This document shows positions 1 to 8,346 of a stretch of DNA of 64,000 bases, piece by piece (position 1 is the stretch's first letter; every line of letters begins with the position of its first letter). The notes under the pieces were generated by a model that saw nothing but the letters and a program-made list of their open reading frames with translations, was not told where the DNA came from and searched no databases. This stretch comes from Mesoplasma syrphidae (GTDB taxonomy: Bacteria; Bacillota_I; Bacilli_A; Mycoplasmatales; Mycoplasmataceae). The stretch is taken from assembly GCF_002843565.1 (NCBI RefSeq), contig NZ_CP025257.1, forward strand, positions 620,001 through 684,000. Reading direction: 5' to 3'. Position numbers and translations under genes: made by a program.

Positions 1-12
1 CATCTTTTCCTA
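1..12 (-). other. possible RBS and start codon of the gene after tsf (partial)
   Basis: At the left edge the minus strand reads AGGAAAAGATG, with the ATG in positions 3-1. It lies about 50 bases after the tsf stop, with no terminator between. In Firmicutes and mollicutes tsf is often followed by pyrH or frr, so this may be the start of such a gene. No coding sequence is visible to confirm it. Confidence 0.3.
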
Positions 13-60
13 GCTGGTTACTTCCATTAACTCATGTATTAGATAAGAATTGAATCATAA

Positions 61-957
61 TTAGTTACCTGCTACTTGAGCTGCTACTTCGCTTGCGAAA
101 TCAGTAACAACTTTTTCGATTCCTTCTCCAACTTCAAATCTAACCATTTCTTTTAAAGATACTTTTTTAGAACTAATAAATTGCCCAACTTTAAAACTTT
201 CATCAACTACAAATGCTTGATCTTCCAACGAAATTTCTGCCAAACGTTTTGATAATTTTCCGTTCAAAATATTTTCAATAATATTTGCTGGTTTTCCCTG
301 CAATTTAGGATCTTCTTTTGCATTTTCTTTAATAATATGCATTTCTGATTCCTTAAAATCTGCAGGAATTTCACTCATTGTTTTATATTTTGGTGCCATT
401 GCTGCAACGTGCATTGAAACATTGTATGCATCAGCTGAATCAATATTTCCAGCAAATTCCAATAATACAGATACTCTTTTGTTTGCATGATTATATAAGG
501 AAATAGTCGTATCAGAAGTTTTTTGAATTAATACAAATCTTCTTAGTTCAATTTTTTCTCCAATTGTTGCTGTTGCGTTTACCAACACTTCTTTAATTGT
601 TTCTCCAGTTGAAGTTTTAACTTCTAAACCTTCTTCCAAATTTGTTGTTTTTGATGTTAATAATGAAGTAGCCACCTCATCAATAATCGCTAAGAATGCT
701 GCATTTTGAGCAACAAAATCAGTTTCAGAGTTAACTTCAATAATAACTGCTGCTGCATCATTTTGTTTTGCCAATGTAACTCCCTCAGCTGCAATACGAT
801 CTGATTTTTTAGCTGCTTTCGCTAAACCATTTTCTCTTAATCAAACGATTGCATCATCAACATTATTATTTGAAGCCTCCAAAGCTTTTTTACAATCCAT
901 CATTCCTGCTTGAGTAATTTCACGCAGCTCTTTAATTAATTTTGCATCTACTGCCAT
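61..957 (-). CDS. tsf: elongation factor Ts (EF-Ts)
   Basis: Guanine nucleotide exchange factor that regenerates EF-Tu-GTP during translation elongation in the cytosol. The protein is 298 residues, a normal length for the family. The N-terminal UBA-like domain carries [17 protein letters not shown], followed by the TDFVAQN core signature seen in EF-Ts ([11 protein letters not shown]), then two dimerisation subdomains. The start at 957 has a strong AGGAGG-type site seven or eight bases upstream. A UGA lies inside the conserved DAIVWLRENG segment and must be Trp, which is direct evidence for translation table 4; under the standard code the first 60 or so residues would be lost. It follows rpsB by 28 bases in the same direction, the usual rpsB-tsf operon. 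Confidence 0.97.
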
Positions 958-985
958 ATTTTTTCCTCCTCTTATATTTTTGTAT

Positions 986-1795
986 CTATTTATTTTCTGT
1001 TACTGAACTTGTTTTTGGAGCTGCATTTTTTGAAGCTCATGATGTATTTCTGTTTTCAGTGTTATATTCTTTTTTTGGTGCTACAGTTTTTAAAACTGAA
1101 GGTGCCATTTTGATTCCTGCTGCATCAGCATAAACATCAACCAAATGATTAATTAATATATTAACTGATTCTTGCAAATCATCATTTGCTGGAATCACTA
1201 AATCAACCATATCAGGATCAACGTTTGTATCACATAAAGCAATTACTGGAATTCCTAATTTTCTTGCCTCTTTAACAGCAATTTCATCTGTTTTTGGGTC
1301 AACTACAATCAATGCTGCAGGCAACTTGTTCATTTGTTTAATTCCACCTAGAGTTTTTTCTAATTTAGCTTTTTCTTTCAAAATTAAAATTTGCTCTTTT
1401 TTAGTTCTTAAAGCCAATTTACCATTTTTTTCTTCTTCTTCAATTTTTCATAACGCCTTAATTCTTACTAAAATTGTTTTCAAGTTTGTTAGAGTTCCCC
1501 CTAATCATCTTTGGTTTACAAAAAAGTTTCCTGATCTTAATGCCGCTTCTTTAACAGCATTTTTTGCTGAACGTTTAGTTCCGACAAATAAAACTTTATC
1601 TCCTTTTTGTCCAATTGCAGTAATCAAGTTTCTTGCTTCTTCTAGCTGAGCCATAGTTTTTTGCAAATCAATAATATGATTTTTATTTTTTGTTCCATAA
1701 ATATATGGTGCCATTTTAGGATTTCAACGTTTAGTTTGATGTCCGTATTGAACTCCCGCTTCTCATAATTCTTCTCTAGTTAATTCTTTTGCCAT
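986..1795 (-). CDS. rpsB: 30S ribosomal protein S2
   Basis: Structural protein of the small ribosomal subunit. The product is 269 residues and starts [20 protein letters not shown], followed by [14 protein letters not shown], the classic S2 N-terminus. The central [10 protein letters not shown] and the later [15 protein letters not shown] are also diagnostic. Both Trp residues in the N-terminal motif are UGA codons. The C-terminal ~25 residues are variable and rich in Asn, Lys and Ser. The start at 1795 has AAGGAGA upstream. It is the promoter-proximal gene of rpsB-tsf, with a leader of roughly 120 bases after a predicted promoter at 1921-1949. Confidence 0.97.
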
Positions 1796-1920
1796 AATGA
1801 TGGTCTCCTTTTCTTTATTCGTTATACTTCCAAATAATTCGAACAATATACCACCTCTTTGATTAATAAATTGAGGCACTAGGCTATTGAATTCTTATTT
1901 GTGATTGAATACATTTTCTA

Positions 1921-1949
1921 AACATATATCAACTTAATAAGTTTAACAA
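1921..1949 (-). promoter_or_regulatory. predicted sigma-A-type promoter for rpsB-tsf
   Basis: On the minus strand TTGTTA (1949-1944) is separated by 17 bases from TATGTT (1926-1921). This is a reasonable vegetative promoter, about 125 bases before the rpsB start. The leader between holds a small inverted repeat around GCCTAGTGCC, which could be part of a ribosomal protein autoregulation site; I could not assign it to a known leader family. Confidence 0.5.
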
Positions 1950-2027
1950 AAAAAGTCCAAATACAAAATAGTTTTAATAATATTTATGAATGTTTTGGAT
2001 ATGTCTTCGCTATTGAATTAAACAAAT

Positions 2028-2049
2028 AAAAAGCGGGCAACCGCTTTTT
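2028..2049 (-). terminator. intrinsic terminator after pepV
   Basis: The nine-base arms AAAAAGCGG and CCGCTTTTT flank a GCAA tetraloop on the plus strand (TTGC on the minus strand). The hairpin is four bases beyond the pepV stop and ends in a T run on the minus strand. Confidence 0.85.
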
Positions 2050-2053
2050 AAAT

Positions 2054-3409
2054 CTATTCTGTTAATAATGTAATTGCTTTTGTATAAATTTCTAACATTT
2101 TTTTCAAATCATCAATTTTCACATATTCATTATAAGCATGCATTGTTGATTTTTCAATATCAAATTCAGCTCCAAAAGCAACAATATTTGGCATTGATTT
2201 AGCATAAGTTCCACCACCAATAGCTAACGGTTGTGAAACCATGTCTCCCGTTACTTCTTGATAAACCTTCATTAGTTTTTTAATCAAATCAGAATCTTTT
2301 GGCACATAAACGCTATCTTCAATTCCGATAATTTCTATTCCCAAATTATAGTTTTCCTTTAAGAACTTAGTTAATTGCGGAATAAATTTTTCTTTCGGTT
2401 TAGTGAATACTGGAACACGATAATTAAAAGCCAAGCGCTGTTTTCCATTTTTTATTTCAATGATTCCCAAATTTTGAGTTAAATCACCAGTTTCATCACT
2501 AATTCCTTGAAAGATTCGAGTCGCATTGTAATTGGTATGAACTTCTTTTGCTAAAAAATCTGTTGTCGGATGATTAATTCCTACTTCAAACATGGCTTTT
2601 GCTAATCAAGTCGCTGCATTAACTCCAACTCATGGTAAGCTTCCATGACCAGCTGCCCCTTGAACTACTAATTCATGATATCCATTCAAGGAAGTACGAA
2701 TATTTTGGTTAGACAAGTAATTTTGAATTTCATTAATTTTTGGCCCCTTATAAGTTACTAAATCACAAATAACATTATAAGCAGAACCACCTTTAATTTC
2801 AAATTCAGCTGGATGTGTTGAAACAATGTCGGCATCTACAATTCACTTTTCAGCATAAACTACTGGAAATTCACCATCAGGAACATAACCAGCATCAGCA
2901 ATTCCATAATCTTCAATATAAGCACGAATACTTTCTCATGTTGTTTCTTCTGTCAATCCAAAAATCATTCTAATTTTATATTTCTCAGATTTAAAACCAT
3001 GATCTTTTAAATATTTCAGAGCATAAAGATTCATCATTGTTGGACCCTTATCGTCAAAAGAACCACGACCAATTAACTTTCCGTCTTGTTCAATTGGCTT
3101 AAATGGATCAGTCACTCATTCACTCATATTTCCTGGAGGGACTACATCTAAATGACATAATATTACAAATAATTTTTCTCCATTACCATAATCTAAAAAC
3201 CCATAACGATTTTCTTTATCTTGATGCGCATCAAATCCCAATTCTTTGGCAAGTTTTATTGTGTAGTCTAGAACATCTTTTGTTCCTTTTCCAAATGGAG
3301 CATTTGGTAATGCTTCAGTTTTAAAAGATGGTATTTGCAATATTTTTTTTGTTTGTTCATAAGCTTCTGGAAAGTACACTTCTAGCAATTTTTTATTATC
3401 AATTATCAT
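2054..3409 (-). CDS. pepV: M20-family dipeptidase, PepV-like
   Basis: Cytosolic zinc dipeptidase that finishes the breakdown of imported peptides. The product is 451 residues, close to the usual 460-470 of PepV. Visible family motifs are CHLDVVPPG (metal-binding His and the catalytic-Asp strand), FDDKGP (bridging Asp), the Glu pair in FGLTEETTW, an internal lid domain, and a C-terminal HAYNEYV with a metal-ligand His. The ORF contains several UGA Trp codons, and the Trp after the MSE segment is one. The start at 3409 has AGGAGA upstream. It is a single-gene unit with its own terminator. In this genome it would act downstream of the Opp transporter encoded at 13-22 kb. Confidence 0.92.
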
Positions 3410-3482
3410 ATATTTCTCCTTATTTATTTTATTAAATATACTATATACTTGGATTAAATTATTATTAAAATAACTTAAAAAA

Positions 3483-4412
3483 TTATTTTAAGTTTCGAAT
3501 TTTTAAAATTAGCTCATAGGCTTGATTAATTTTACTCATAAACTCATTAGCCTCTGCATCAGAATTTTTATCAGGGTGATATTTCATTGCCAATTTACGA
3601 TAAGCTTTTTTAAGTTCTACATCATCAATATCACTAGTAGTTCCCAGTACTTGATAAGCTAACTCAAATTGATCAAAGTTTTTACCATAAGTTTCTGCAC
3701 TACTGTTATTATTGATAGGCTCATCTGAATCTTTTGTATAAACAAATTGTTCTTCAGTAATAGAAAGGTCTTCATACAGTTTTTTAAGAATAGTATCAAC
3801 AGCCTCATTTAAAACTTTTTCAATACGAATTAGATTTTTGTCAATAATTTCTTGCTTATCATAGCTAATGCTAATATTTTTAAAAACCTCATTTAATTCT
3901 ACGACCATAATTTTATTTACAAAATTTTTGACTATTTGTTCTTTGTAGCAGTTCAAAAAGATATTATAGAATTTCAATAAGTAGTTGGCATTTTGATAAT
4001 TATATTTCAATTTTGTCTTATCAAATCCTTTTAAAAGTTTGCTTGAGCTTTTTTGAAATTGTCTTAAAATTACAGACTGATGAGTTAATAGATCATCAAC
4101 AACTTTGTCAATTTTAGTAGACGAAGCTCCACGTTTTTTAAGCATCATAGCTTTACTTTCCTGAAAGTCACTTAAAAAAGGAAACTGATCAAAAACTTCG
4201 CTAAATTTATAAGTATCAATCATAACGGTCGTTTTTGTATTAAACAATCATATTTTTTTATTGTTCTCAAAATAGTTAATTTCTGCGGTCAAATCTTGTT
4301 TTTCAATCGAGCGAATCTTGTTTTTTTTCATTAAAATAACTGTTCCAATTGCTAAAGCAATAAATGCAGTTAAAAAAATTCCAATTATAATAACAAAGTT
4401 TTCCATAGTCAT
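3483..4412 (-). CDS. membrane-anchored protein with a C-terminal J domain
   Basis: A 309-residue protein. The N-terminus has one hydrophobic segment (about residues 5-28) followed by basic residues. A long Lys/Asn/Glu-rich middle follows, then a J domain in the last ~70 residues, with [30 protein letters not shown] and the invariant HPD tripeptide. J domains stimulate the ATPase of DnaK (Hsp70). Here the domain is C-terminal, with no Gly/Phe or zinc-finger region, so this is a type III (class C) J-protein that would recruit DnaK to the membrane. The start could be 4412 or the in-frame ATG at 4406; tandem AAAGG motifs precede both. Its client is unknown. No partner gene lies next to it. Confidence 0.85.
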
Positions 4413-4493
4413 ACCTTTTACCTTTAGTTGTAATATATCATATATTTTAATTCAAATATTTTTCAAAAAGGCATTATAGGTTTTTTTATATTC

Positions 4494-4499
4494 TATAAT
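4494..4499 (+). promoter_or_regulatory. -10 element for the HAD hydrolase gene
   Basis: A consensus TATAAT lies about 20 bases before the start codon at 4520. I see no good -35 at the usual distance. The short distance implies a very short leader. Confidence 0.45.
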
Positions 4500-4519
4500 T
4501 AAACTTAAAGAAGGTTTCT

Positions 4520-5389
4520 ATGAAAATAAACAACAGCCACATAAAATTAATAGTAACTGACTTGGATGGAGCAATTTTGCCATTAAATAGTAAATCGCTA
4601 AGCTTAAACACTCAGCAATATTTATCCAAGTTAGCAAGTGAAAAAATTTATTTTGTTTTAAACACAGGGAATTTGCCCTTCATGGTACAATGAGTTATTG
4701 ATTCAATTAGTCCCGAACCTAATCAGTATACCAAATATTTTTTAGGCAACAGTGGAACAGTTATTTATAATTTTGTGACTCAAGAGGCTTTTGTTGAAGG
4801 ATTTTTTGATAACGATATTGTTATAAAAACTGTGAAGATTTTAGAAAAGGCTAATGTTCACTTCAACCTCACTGATTCAGGTTTGAAAACAATTTACTAT
4901 TCTCATCAAAGGGATGTTGATATTTCAAATCATCGTCGAAATGGCTTGAACGATGCTAATAATTATTGTCTATTGACAAAAGAGGTTTTAAAAACTTTAA
5001 CATCACCAAAAATTGTTTTTCGATCAAATAATCAGAATATTCAAGAATTTAATAACTTGATTAGTGAAATATCTCTTGAAATTGGTGAAAATAATTTTCA
5101 AGCAATGTCATGAATTGAAACTGGGGCTGATTTAATTGTTCCTGGACATGATAAGTTTACGGGAATTTTGAAGCTGATTGAATTAATCAACGCTGAGCAT
5201 AATGAAAATATTACATTAGATAATGTTTTGTTTTTTGGAGACCAGAAAAATGATTTACCAGTATTTAGAAATCATAAGTATTCAATTGCTGTCGGCAATG
5301 CAATTGATGAGTTAAAAGAACTTGCTTATGCAATTACTGATACTTGCGAACTTGATGGCGTCATAAATTTTTTAAAGACTTTAAAATAA
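4520..5389 (+). CDS. Cof-type HAD superfamily hydrolase
   Basis: A 289-residue cytosolic phosphatase of HAD subfamily IIB (Cof type), likely acting on sugar phosphates or other small phosphorylated metabolites. Motif I is VTDLDGAIL, with nucleophile Asp14 and Asp16; the residue usually Thr or Ser (DxDGT) is Ala here. Motif II is the NTGN segment. Motif IV is FFGDQKNDLPVF. The C-terminal Gly-Asn-Ala motif (VGNAIDELK) also fits the family. The start at 4520 has AAAGAAGG upstream. UGA Trp codons occur after FMVQ and in the middle of the protein. It is the only plus-strand gene in this part of the window and converges on rpmA. The substrate cannot be deduced. Confidence 0.88.
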
Positions 5390-5414
5390 AAAACTGGCAA
5401 ATTGCCAGTTTTTT
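5388..5414. terminator. bidirectional intrinsic terminator between the HAD gene and rpmA
   Basis: Near-perfect palindrome AAAAAACTGGCAA / TTGCCAGTTTTTT around a single A. It starts in the HAD stop codon and ends a few bases before the rpmA stop, so it can serve both convergent genes. Confidence 0.88.
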
Positions 5415-5418
5415 AAAA

Positions 5419-5709
5419 CTATTTAGCCTCTTGAGCAATTACAATTGCTCTTGTGCGGTTTTTTCCAAATTTTTCGTATTTAACGATACCTGAAACTAAC
5501 GCAAATAATGTATCATCTCCACCACGTCCAACATTTTGTCCAGGGTGAATTTTTGTACCTCTTTGTCTAAAGATAATTGATCCAGCATTAGCGAATTGAC
5601 CGTCAGCTTTTTTAGCTCCTAAACGTTTTGATTCTGAATCTCTACCGTTTTTAGTTGATCCTACTCCTTTTTTAGAGGCGAAGAACTGTAATCCTAATAA
5701 GAAACGCAT
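5419..5709 (-). CDS. rpmA: 50S ribosomal protein L27 with cleavable N-terminal extension
   Basis: A 96-residue L27, part of the large ribosomal subunit near the peptidyl transferase centre. The conserved core [14 protein letters not shown] is followed by [15 protein letters not shown]. The N-terminus has the extension [11 protein letters not shown] before SKKG. In Firmicutes and mollicutes this extension is removed by the protease Prp after the FFA motif to expose the mature N-terminus. The prp gene lies directly upstream, with only two bases between its stop and the rpmA ATG. It is the third gene of rplU-prp-rpmA. Confidence 0.96.
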   Translation of the reverse strand: MRFLLGLQFFASKKGVGSTKNGRDSESKRLGAKKADGQFANAGSIIFRQRGTKIHPGQNVGRGGDDTLFALVSGIVKYEKFGKNRTRAIVIAQEAK

Positions 5710-5711
5710 AA

Positions 5712-6026
5712 TTAACGTACCTCCTTCAATTCTACATTTTTTGGATATTGAATAGCAATCGTGTCTAATTGTATTTGCAACATTTTTAACATTGTTTGAA
5801 GCTCTACATTATTCAAGTTAATCACTTTAATAATAATTTCATTCTCCAAAACTTGCATTTCAACATCTGTTTTGTGATTTATATCAAAAGCATTCATAGC
5901 TCCACTAACAATTCCTGTAATTGCGGCACAAACTAAATCACTGCCGTAGTTTCCAGCATTTGCATGACCAGAGATTTGAATTTTTTCAATTTTGTTGTTT
6001 ATAACTTTTAAATTAATTTTAACCAT
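5712..6026 (-). CDS. prp: ribosomal-processing cysteine protease Prp (YsxB family)
   Basis: A 104-residue cysteine protease that trims the N-terminal extension of L27. The catalytic pair is visible as His21 (in [10 protein letters not shown]) and Cys33 (in [11 protein letters not shown]), the arrangement known for the YsxB/Prp family. It sits between rplU and rpmA, as in most Firmicutes, two bases before rpmA and five bases after rplU. Co-occurrence with the LQFFA motif in L27 supports the function. Confidence 0.93.
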   Translation of the reverse strand: MVKINLKVINNKIEKIQISGHANAGNYGSDLVCAAITGIVSGAMNAFDINHKTDVEMQVLENEIIIKVINLNNVELQTMLKMLQIQLDTIAIQYPKNVELKEVR

Positions 6027-6031
6027 AAATG

Positions 6032-6358
6032 TTACTTAGCTGCTTTTGATTCTGCAGTTCCTACTGAAATGTTATCAATAACAACTTTTGTAAAAGGTTG
6101 TCTATGACCATACACTTTATTAACATTTTTCTTTGGGTGATATCTAACTACACGAATTTTTTTACCTTTTCCGTGTTTTACAATTGTACCAGTAACTGTT
6201 GCTCCTTCAACAAAAGGAGTTCCAAATTTACCATCTACCATTAAGACTTCGTCAAAGACAACTTTATCATTAGCTTCTCCGCCAATTAACTCGATATAGA
6301 TTTCTTGTCCTGATTCTACCTTAATTTGTTTACCACCAGTTTTAATGATTGCGAACAT
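6032..6358 (-). CDS. rplU: 50S ribosomal protein L21
   Basis: A 108-residue large-subunit ribosomal protein. [15 protein letters not shown] is the conserved L21 start, and [17 protein letters not shown] and [16 protein letters not shown] match the C-terminal signature. A GGAGGAA ribosome site precedes the ATG. It is the first gene of rplU-prp-rpmA, behind a structured leader (6359-6452). Confidence 0.97.
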   Translation of the reverse strand: MFAIIKTGGKQIKVESGQEIYIELIGGEANDKVVFDEVLMVDGKFGTPFVEGATVTGTIVKHGKGKKIRVVRYHPKKNVNKVYGHRQPFTKVVIDNISVGTAESKAAK

Positions 6359-6452
6359 ATATAATTCCTCCAGTCTAGACTCGCCTTTGCATGTGAGAAA
6401 TATATCTTCTTGAAGACATGCTTTTAAGAGCGGTTGAAACTTTATTTTTCAA
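6359..6452 (-). promoter_or_regulatory. structured 5' leader of rplU (L21-leader-like)
   Basis: The ~95-base transcribed leader contains a stem pairing TTGAAA with TTTCAA and a second, larger stem pairing GCATGT with ACATGC, with a small CTTC/GAAG hairpin inside it. Firmicutes rplU operons usually carry an autoregulatory L21 leader RNA at this position. The assignment rests on position and these pairings; I did not run a covariance search. Confidence 0.55.
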
Positions 6453-6459
6453 CATATAT

Positions 6460-6489
6460 ATAATACTATAAATTGTTAATCTATTTCAA
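6460..6489 (-). promoter_or_regulatory. predicted promoter for rplU-prp-rpmA
   Basis: TTGAAA (6489-6484) and TATTAT (6465-6460) on the minus strand are 18 bases apart. Transcription would begin at the base of the leader hairpins. Confidence 0.6.
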
Positions 6490-6517
6490 TACAAAAGCTC
6501 AAAAGTTTTGAGTTTAA

Positions 6518-6850
6518 TTAAGTAAAGTCATAAAGCTCAGAGTTTTCTGTTGCTAGTGAATTTTGCTGAAAAGTTTCTACTTCGTTGTTGGCTTGATAAT
6601 CATCGCTTAAAAATATGCTGTCCAAGTTTTTAAGTTTTGTTGTGTCATCTCAAGAACCACTAACTGAACCTACTTTAAAACTTCCCTTATTTGGATGATT
6701 ATTTATAACATTAATTCCTACTAAAGTTCCCACAATTTCACTAACCACTAATGTCGAAGCTGTAATAAGCTTTCCCAATCCTGCTAAAAAAGCCCCACTA
6801 ACAGCGCCTCCTTCAGTTTGTTTCATTACTGCTGCTGACATTTTTTTCAT
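6518..6850 (-). CDS. small protein with double-glycine motif and hydrophobic Gly/Ala segment
   Basis: A 110-residue protein with no family that I recognise. It reads intact only with a UGA Trp at about residue 67. The first 15 residues end in QTEGG, followed by AVSGAFLAGLGKLITAS and a second hydrophobic stretch to about residue 50, then a hydrophilic Asp/Asn/Ser tail. The N-terminus resembles a double-glycine leader: Gly at -1 and -2, Met at -7 and -12, Ser at -11. Such leaders are cut by C39-peptidase ABC exporters in bacteriocin and pheromone systems. No such exporter is in this window. The alternative is a plain small membrane protein. The start has AGGGGTGA upstream. It follows rsmI by 25 bases and is probably cotranscribed with it. 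Confidence 0.75.
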
Positions 6851-6875
6851 TGTTTCACCCCTAAAGTATTAGCAA

Positions 6876-7760
6876 TTATTTGTAAAAGTCTAAATAAATT
6901 TTATAAACCTCATTTTTTTTCTTATTGTACAAATTTGCAACTACTTCACTTGCCTGCTTAAGTTTAAAACCCTTTGCCAAATAGCTTGCAACTTCATCAG
7001 CCAATTCTTGATCTGTTAAGTCAGTTTTGCAATTACTAAACTGATCAACTACGATTACAAATTCACCCTTTTCAATGAAACTTTCTGAAGCAACAAACTT
7101 GGCAACTTCCAATGTAGAACCAAAAATAAACTCTTCATTTATTTTTGTTAGTTCTCTGGCAACTAAAATTTTTTGTTCTTTGTCTAAAATTTCTACTAAC
7201 AGGGCAACTGTTGATTTAATTCTATGCACAGATTCATAAAAACTGACAATTGCTTCATTATTATATTTATTGATAATTGAAATTAATTCCTCTTTTTTAG
7301 TTTGCTCGGTTTTATGCTCAATAAACCCATGGAAATAATTTTGCTTATTAGTGAATCCGGCAGCCACAATTGCATGAATATATGCTGGGCCTACGTTAAC
7401 AGCTGTAACATTGAATTGAGTATTTGTCTGATTGATTCCATTGATAAATGCTGCTCCAGGATCAGAAATAACTGGGGCTCCTGCATCAGAAACAATAGCA
7501 ATATTTTTACCATCACTTAAGGCTTGATTAATTTCTTTAATCCGTTCCGTTTCATTGTGCATATGCAAAGAAATTAGCTTCTTTTTAATGTTAAATTTTT
7601 TAAGTAAAACTTGAGTATTGCGAGTATCTTCACAAGCGATAATATCAACTTCATTTAAAATTTTAATTGCTCTATTACTCATATCATTTAGATTACCAAT
7701 CGGTGTACCAACGAGATAAATAGTTGGTCAATTATTTTTAAAAGTTTGTTGTACTTTCAT
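6876..7760 (-). CDS. rsmI: 16S rRNA (cytidine-2'-O)-methyltransferase RsmI
   Basis: A 294-residue SAM-dependent methyltransferase of the tetrapyrrole methylase fold that modifies C1402 of 16S rRNA. Conserved motifs are YLVGTPIGNLNDMS near the N-terminus, IIACEDTRNTQVLL, the glycine-rich IVSDAGAPVISDPG, and the FYESVHRI motif at mid-protein. The first ATG at 7760 has GGGAGC-type pairing upstream; the in-frame ATG at 7682 would cut off the SAM-binding VGTPIGN strand, so it is rejected. A UGA Trp lies at about residue 11. Gene order greA-rsmI-small peptide is all on the minus strand. Confidence 0.93.
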
Positions 7761-7781
7761 AATGCTCCCTTTCTTTATAAA

Positions 7782-7804
7782 TAAAAACCCATACAAAAAT
7801 GGGT
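7782..7804 (-). terminator. short intrinsic terminator after greA
   Basis: Six-base stem ACCCAT/ATGGGT with a TTTTGT loop on the minus strand, followed by TTTTTATTT. It lies six bases past the greA stop and is weaker than other terminators here, so readthrough into rsmI is possible. Confidence 0.55.
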
Positions 7805-7809
7805 AATAA

Positions 7810-8280
7810 TTATTTAACTTTTTTAATTGTAATTTTATATGGTTTAGAAACTTCTTTAATTTCTACAGTTGTTCCTTCTTTTTGACCTAACATTGCTTTA
7901 GCAATTGGAGATTCGTTTGAAATTAAATTTTCAAATGGGTCAGCTTCAATAGCTCCCACTATTGTTATTGTTTTTTCTTCGTTTGCAATAGTTGAAACAT
8001 AAGTTACAGTTGAACCAATTTTAACTTCACCTTTAGCTCCATTATTCGCATCAATAACTTTTGCTTGGCTAATCATTGCTTCAATTTCTTTAATTTTTGC
8101 TTCAACTTCTGCTTGTCTATTACGGGCAGCATCATAATCAGCGTTTTCTGATAAATCTCCTTGATTACGTGCCTCTACCAATTCTTCAATAACTTCTGGT
8201 CTTACAACTTCAATTAAGTGTTTCAACTCATTGCGTTTTTCTTGTAAACCTTCTTTGGTTAAGATAATTTCTTTTGCCAT
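7810..8280 (-). CDS. greA: transcription elongation factor GreA
   Basis: A 156-residue RNA polymerase secondary-channel factor that stimulates transcript cleavage in backtracked complexes. The N-terminal coiled coil has LTKEGLQEKRNEL and the acidic tip GDLSENADYDAAR, whose Asp and Glu residues are the functional ones. The C-terminal FKBP-like domain includes SPIAKAMLGQKEGTTVEI. The start is the ATG at 8280 (MAKEII), which has AGGGAGA seven bases upstream. The upstream in-frame ATG at 8295 lies over that site and is rejected. Confidence 0.96.
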   Translation of the reverse strand: MAKEIILTKEGLQEKRNELKHLIEVVRPEVIEELVEARNQGDLSENADYDAARNRQAEVEAKIKEIEAMISQAKVIDANNGAKGEVKIGSTVTYVSTIANEEKTITIVGAIEADPFENLISNESPIAKAMLGQKEGTTVEIKEVSKPYKITIKKVK

Positions 8281-8315
8281 TTTAATCTCCCTCACATGAT
8301 ATTTTTAACATATCA

Positions 8316-8321
8316 ATTATA
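8316..8321 (-). promoter_or_regulatory. -10 element for greA
   Basis: A minus-strand TATAAT lies 35 bases before the greA start. The -35 region is not clear. Confidence 0.45.
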
Positions 8322-8346
8322 TAATAAGTTGCTCTTATATTCTATA

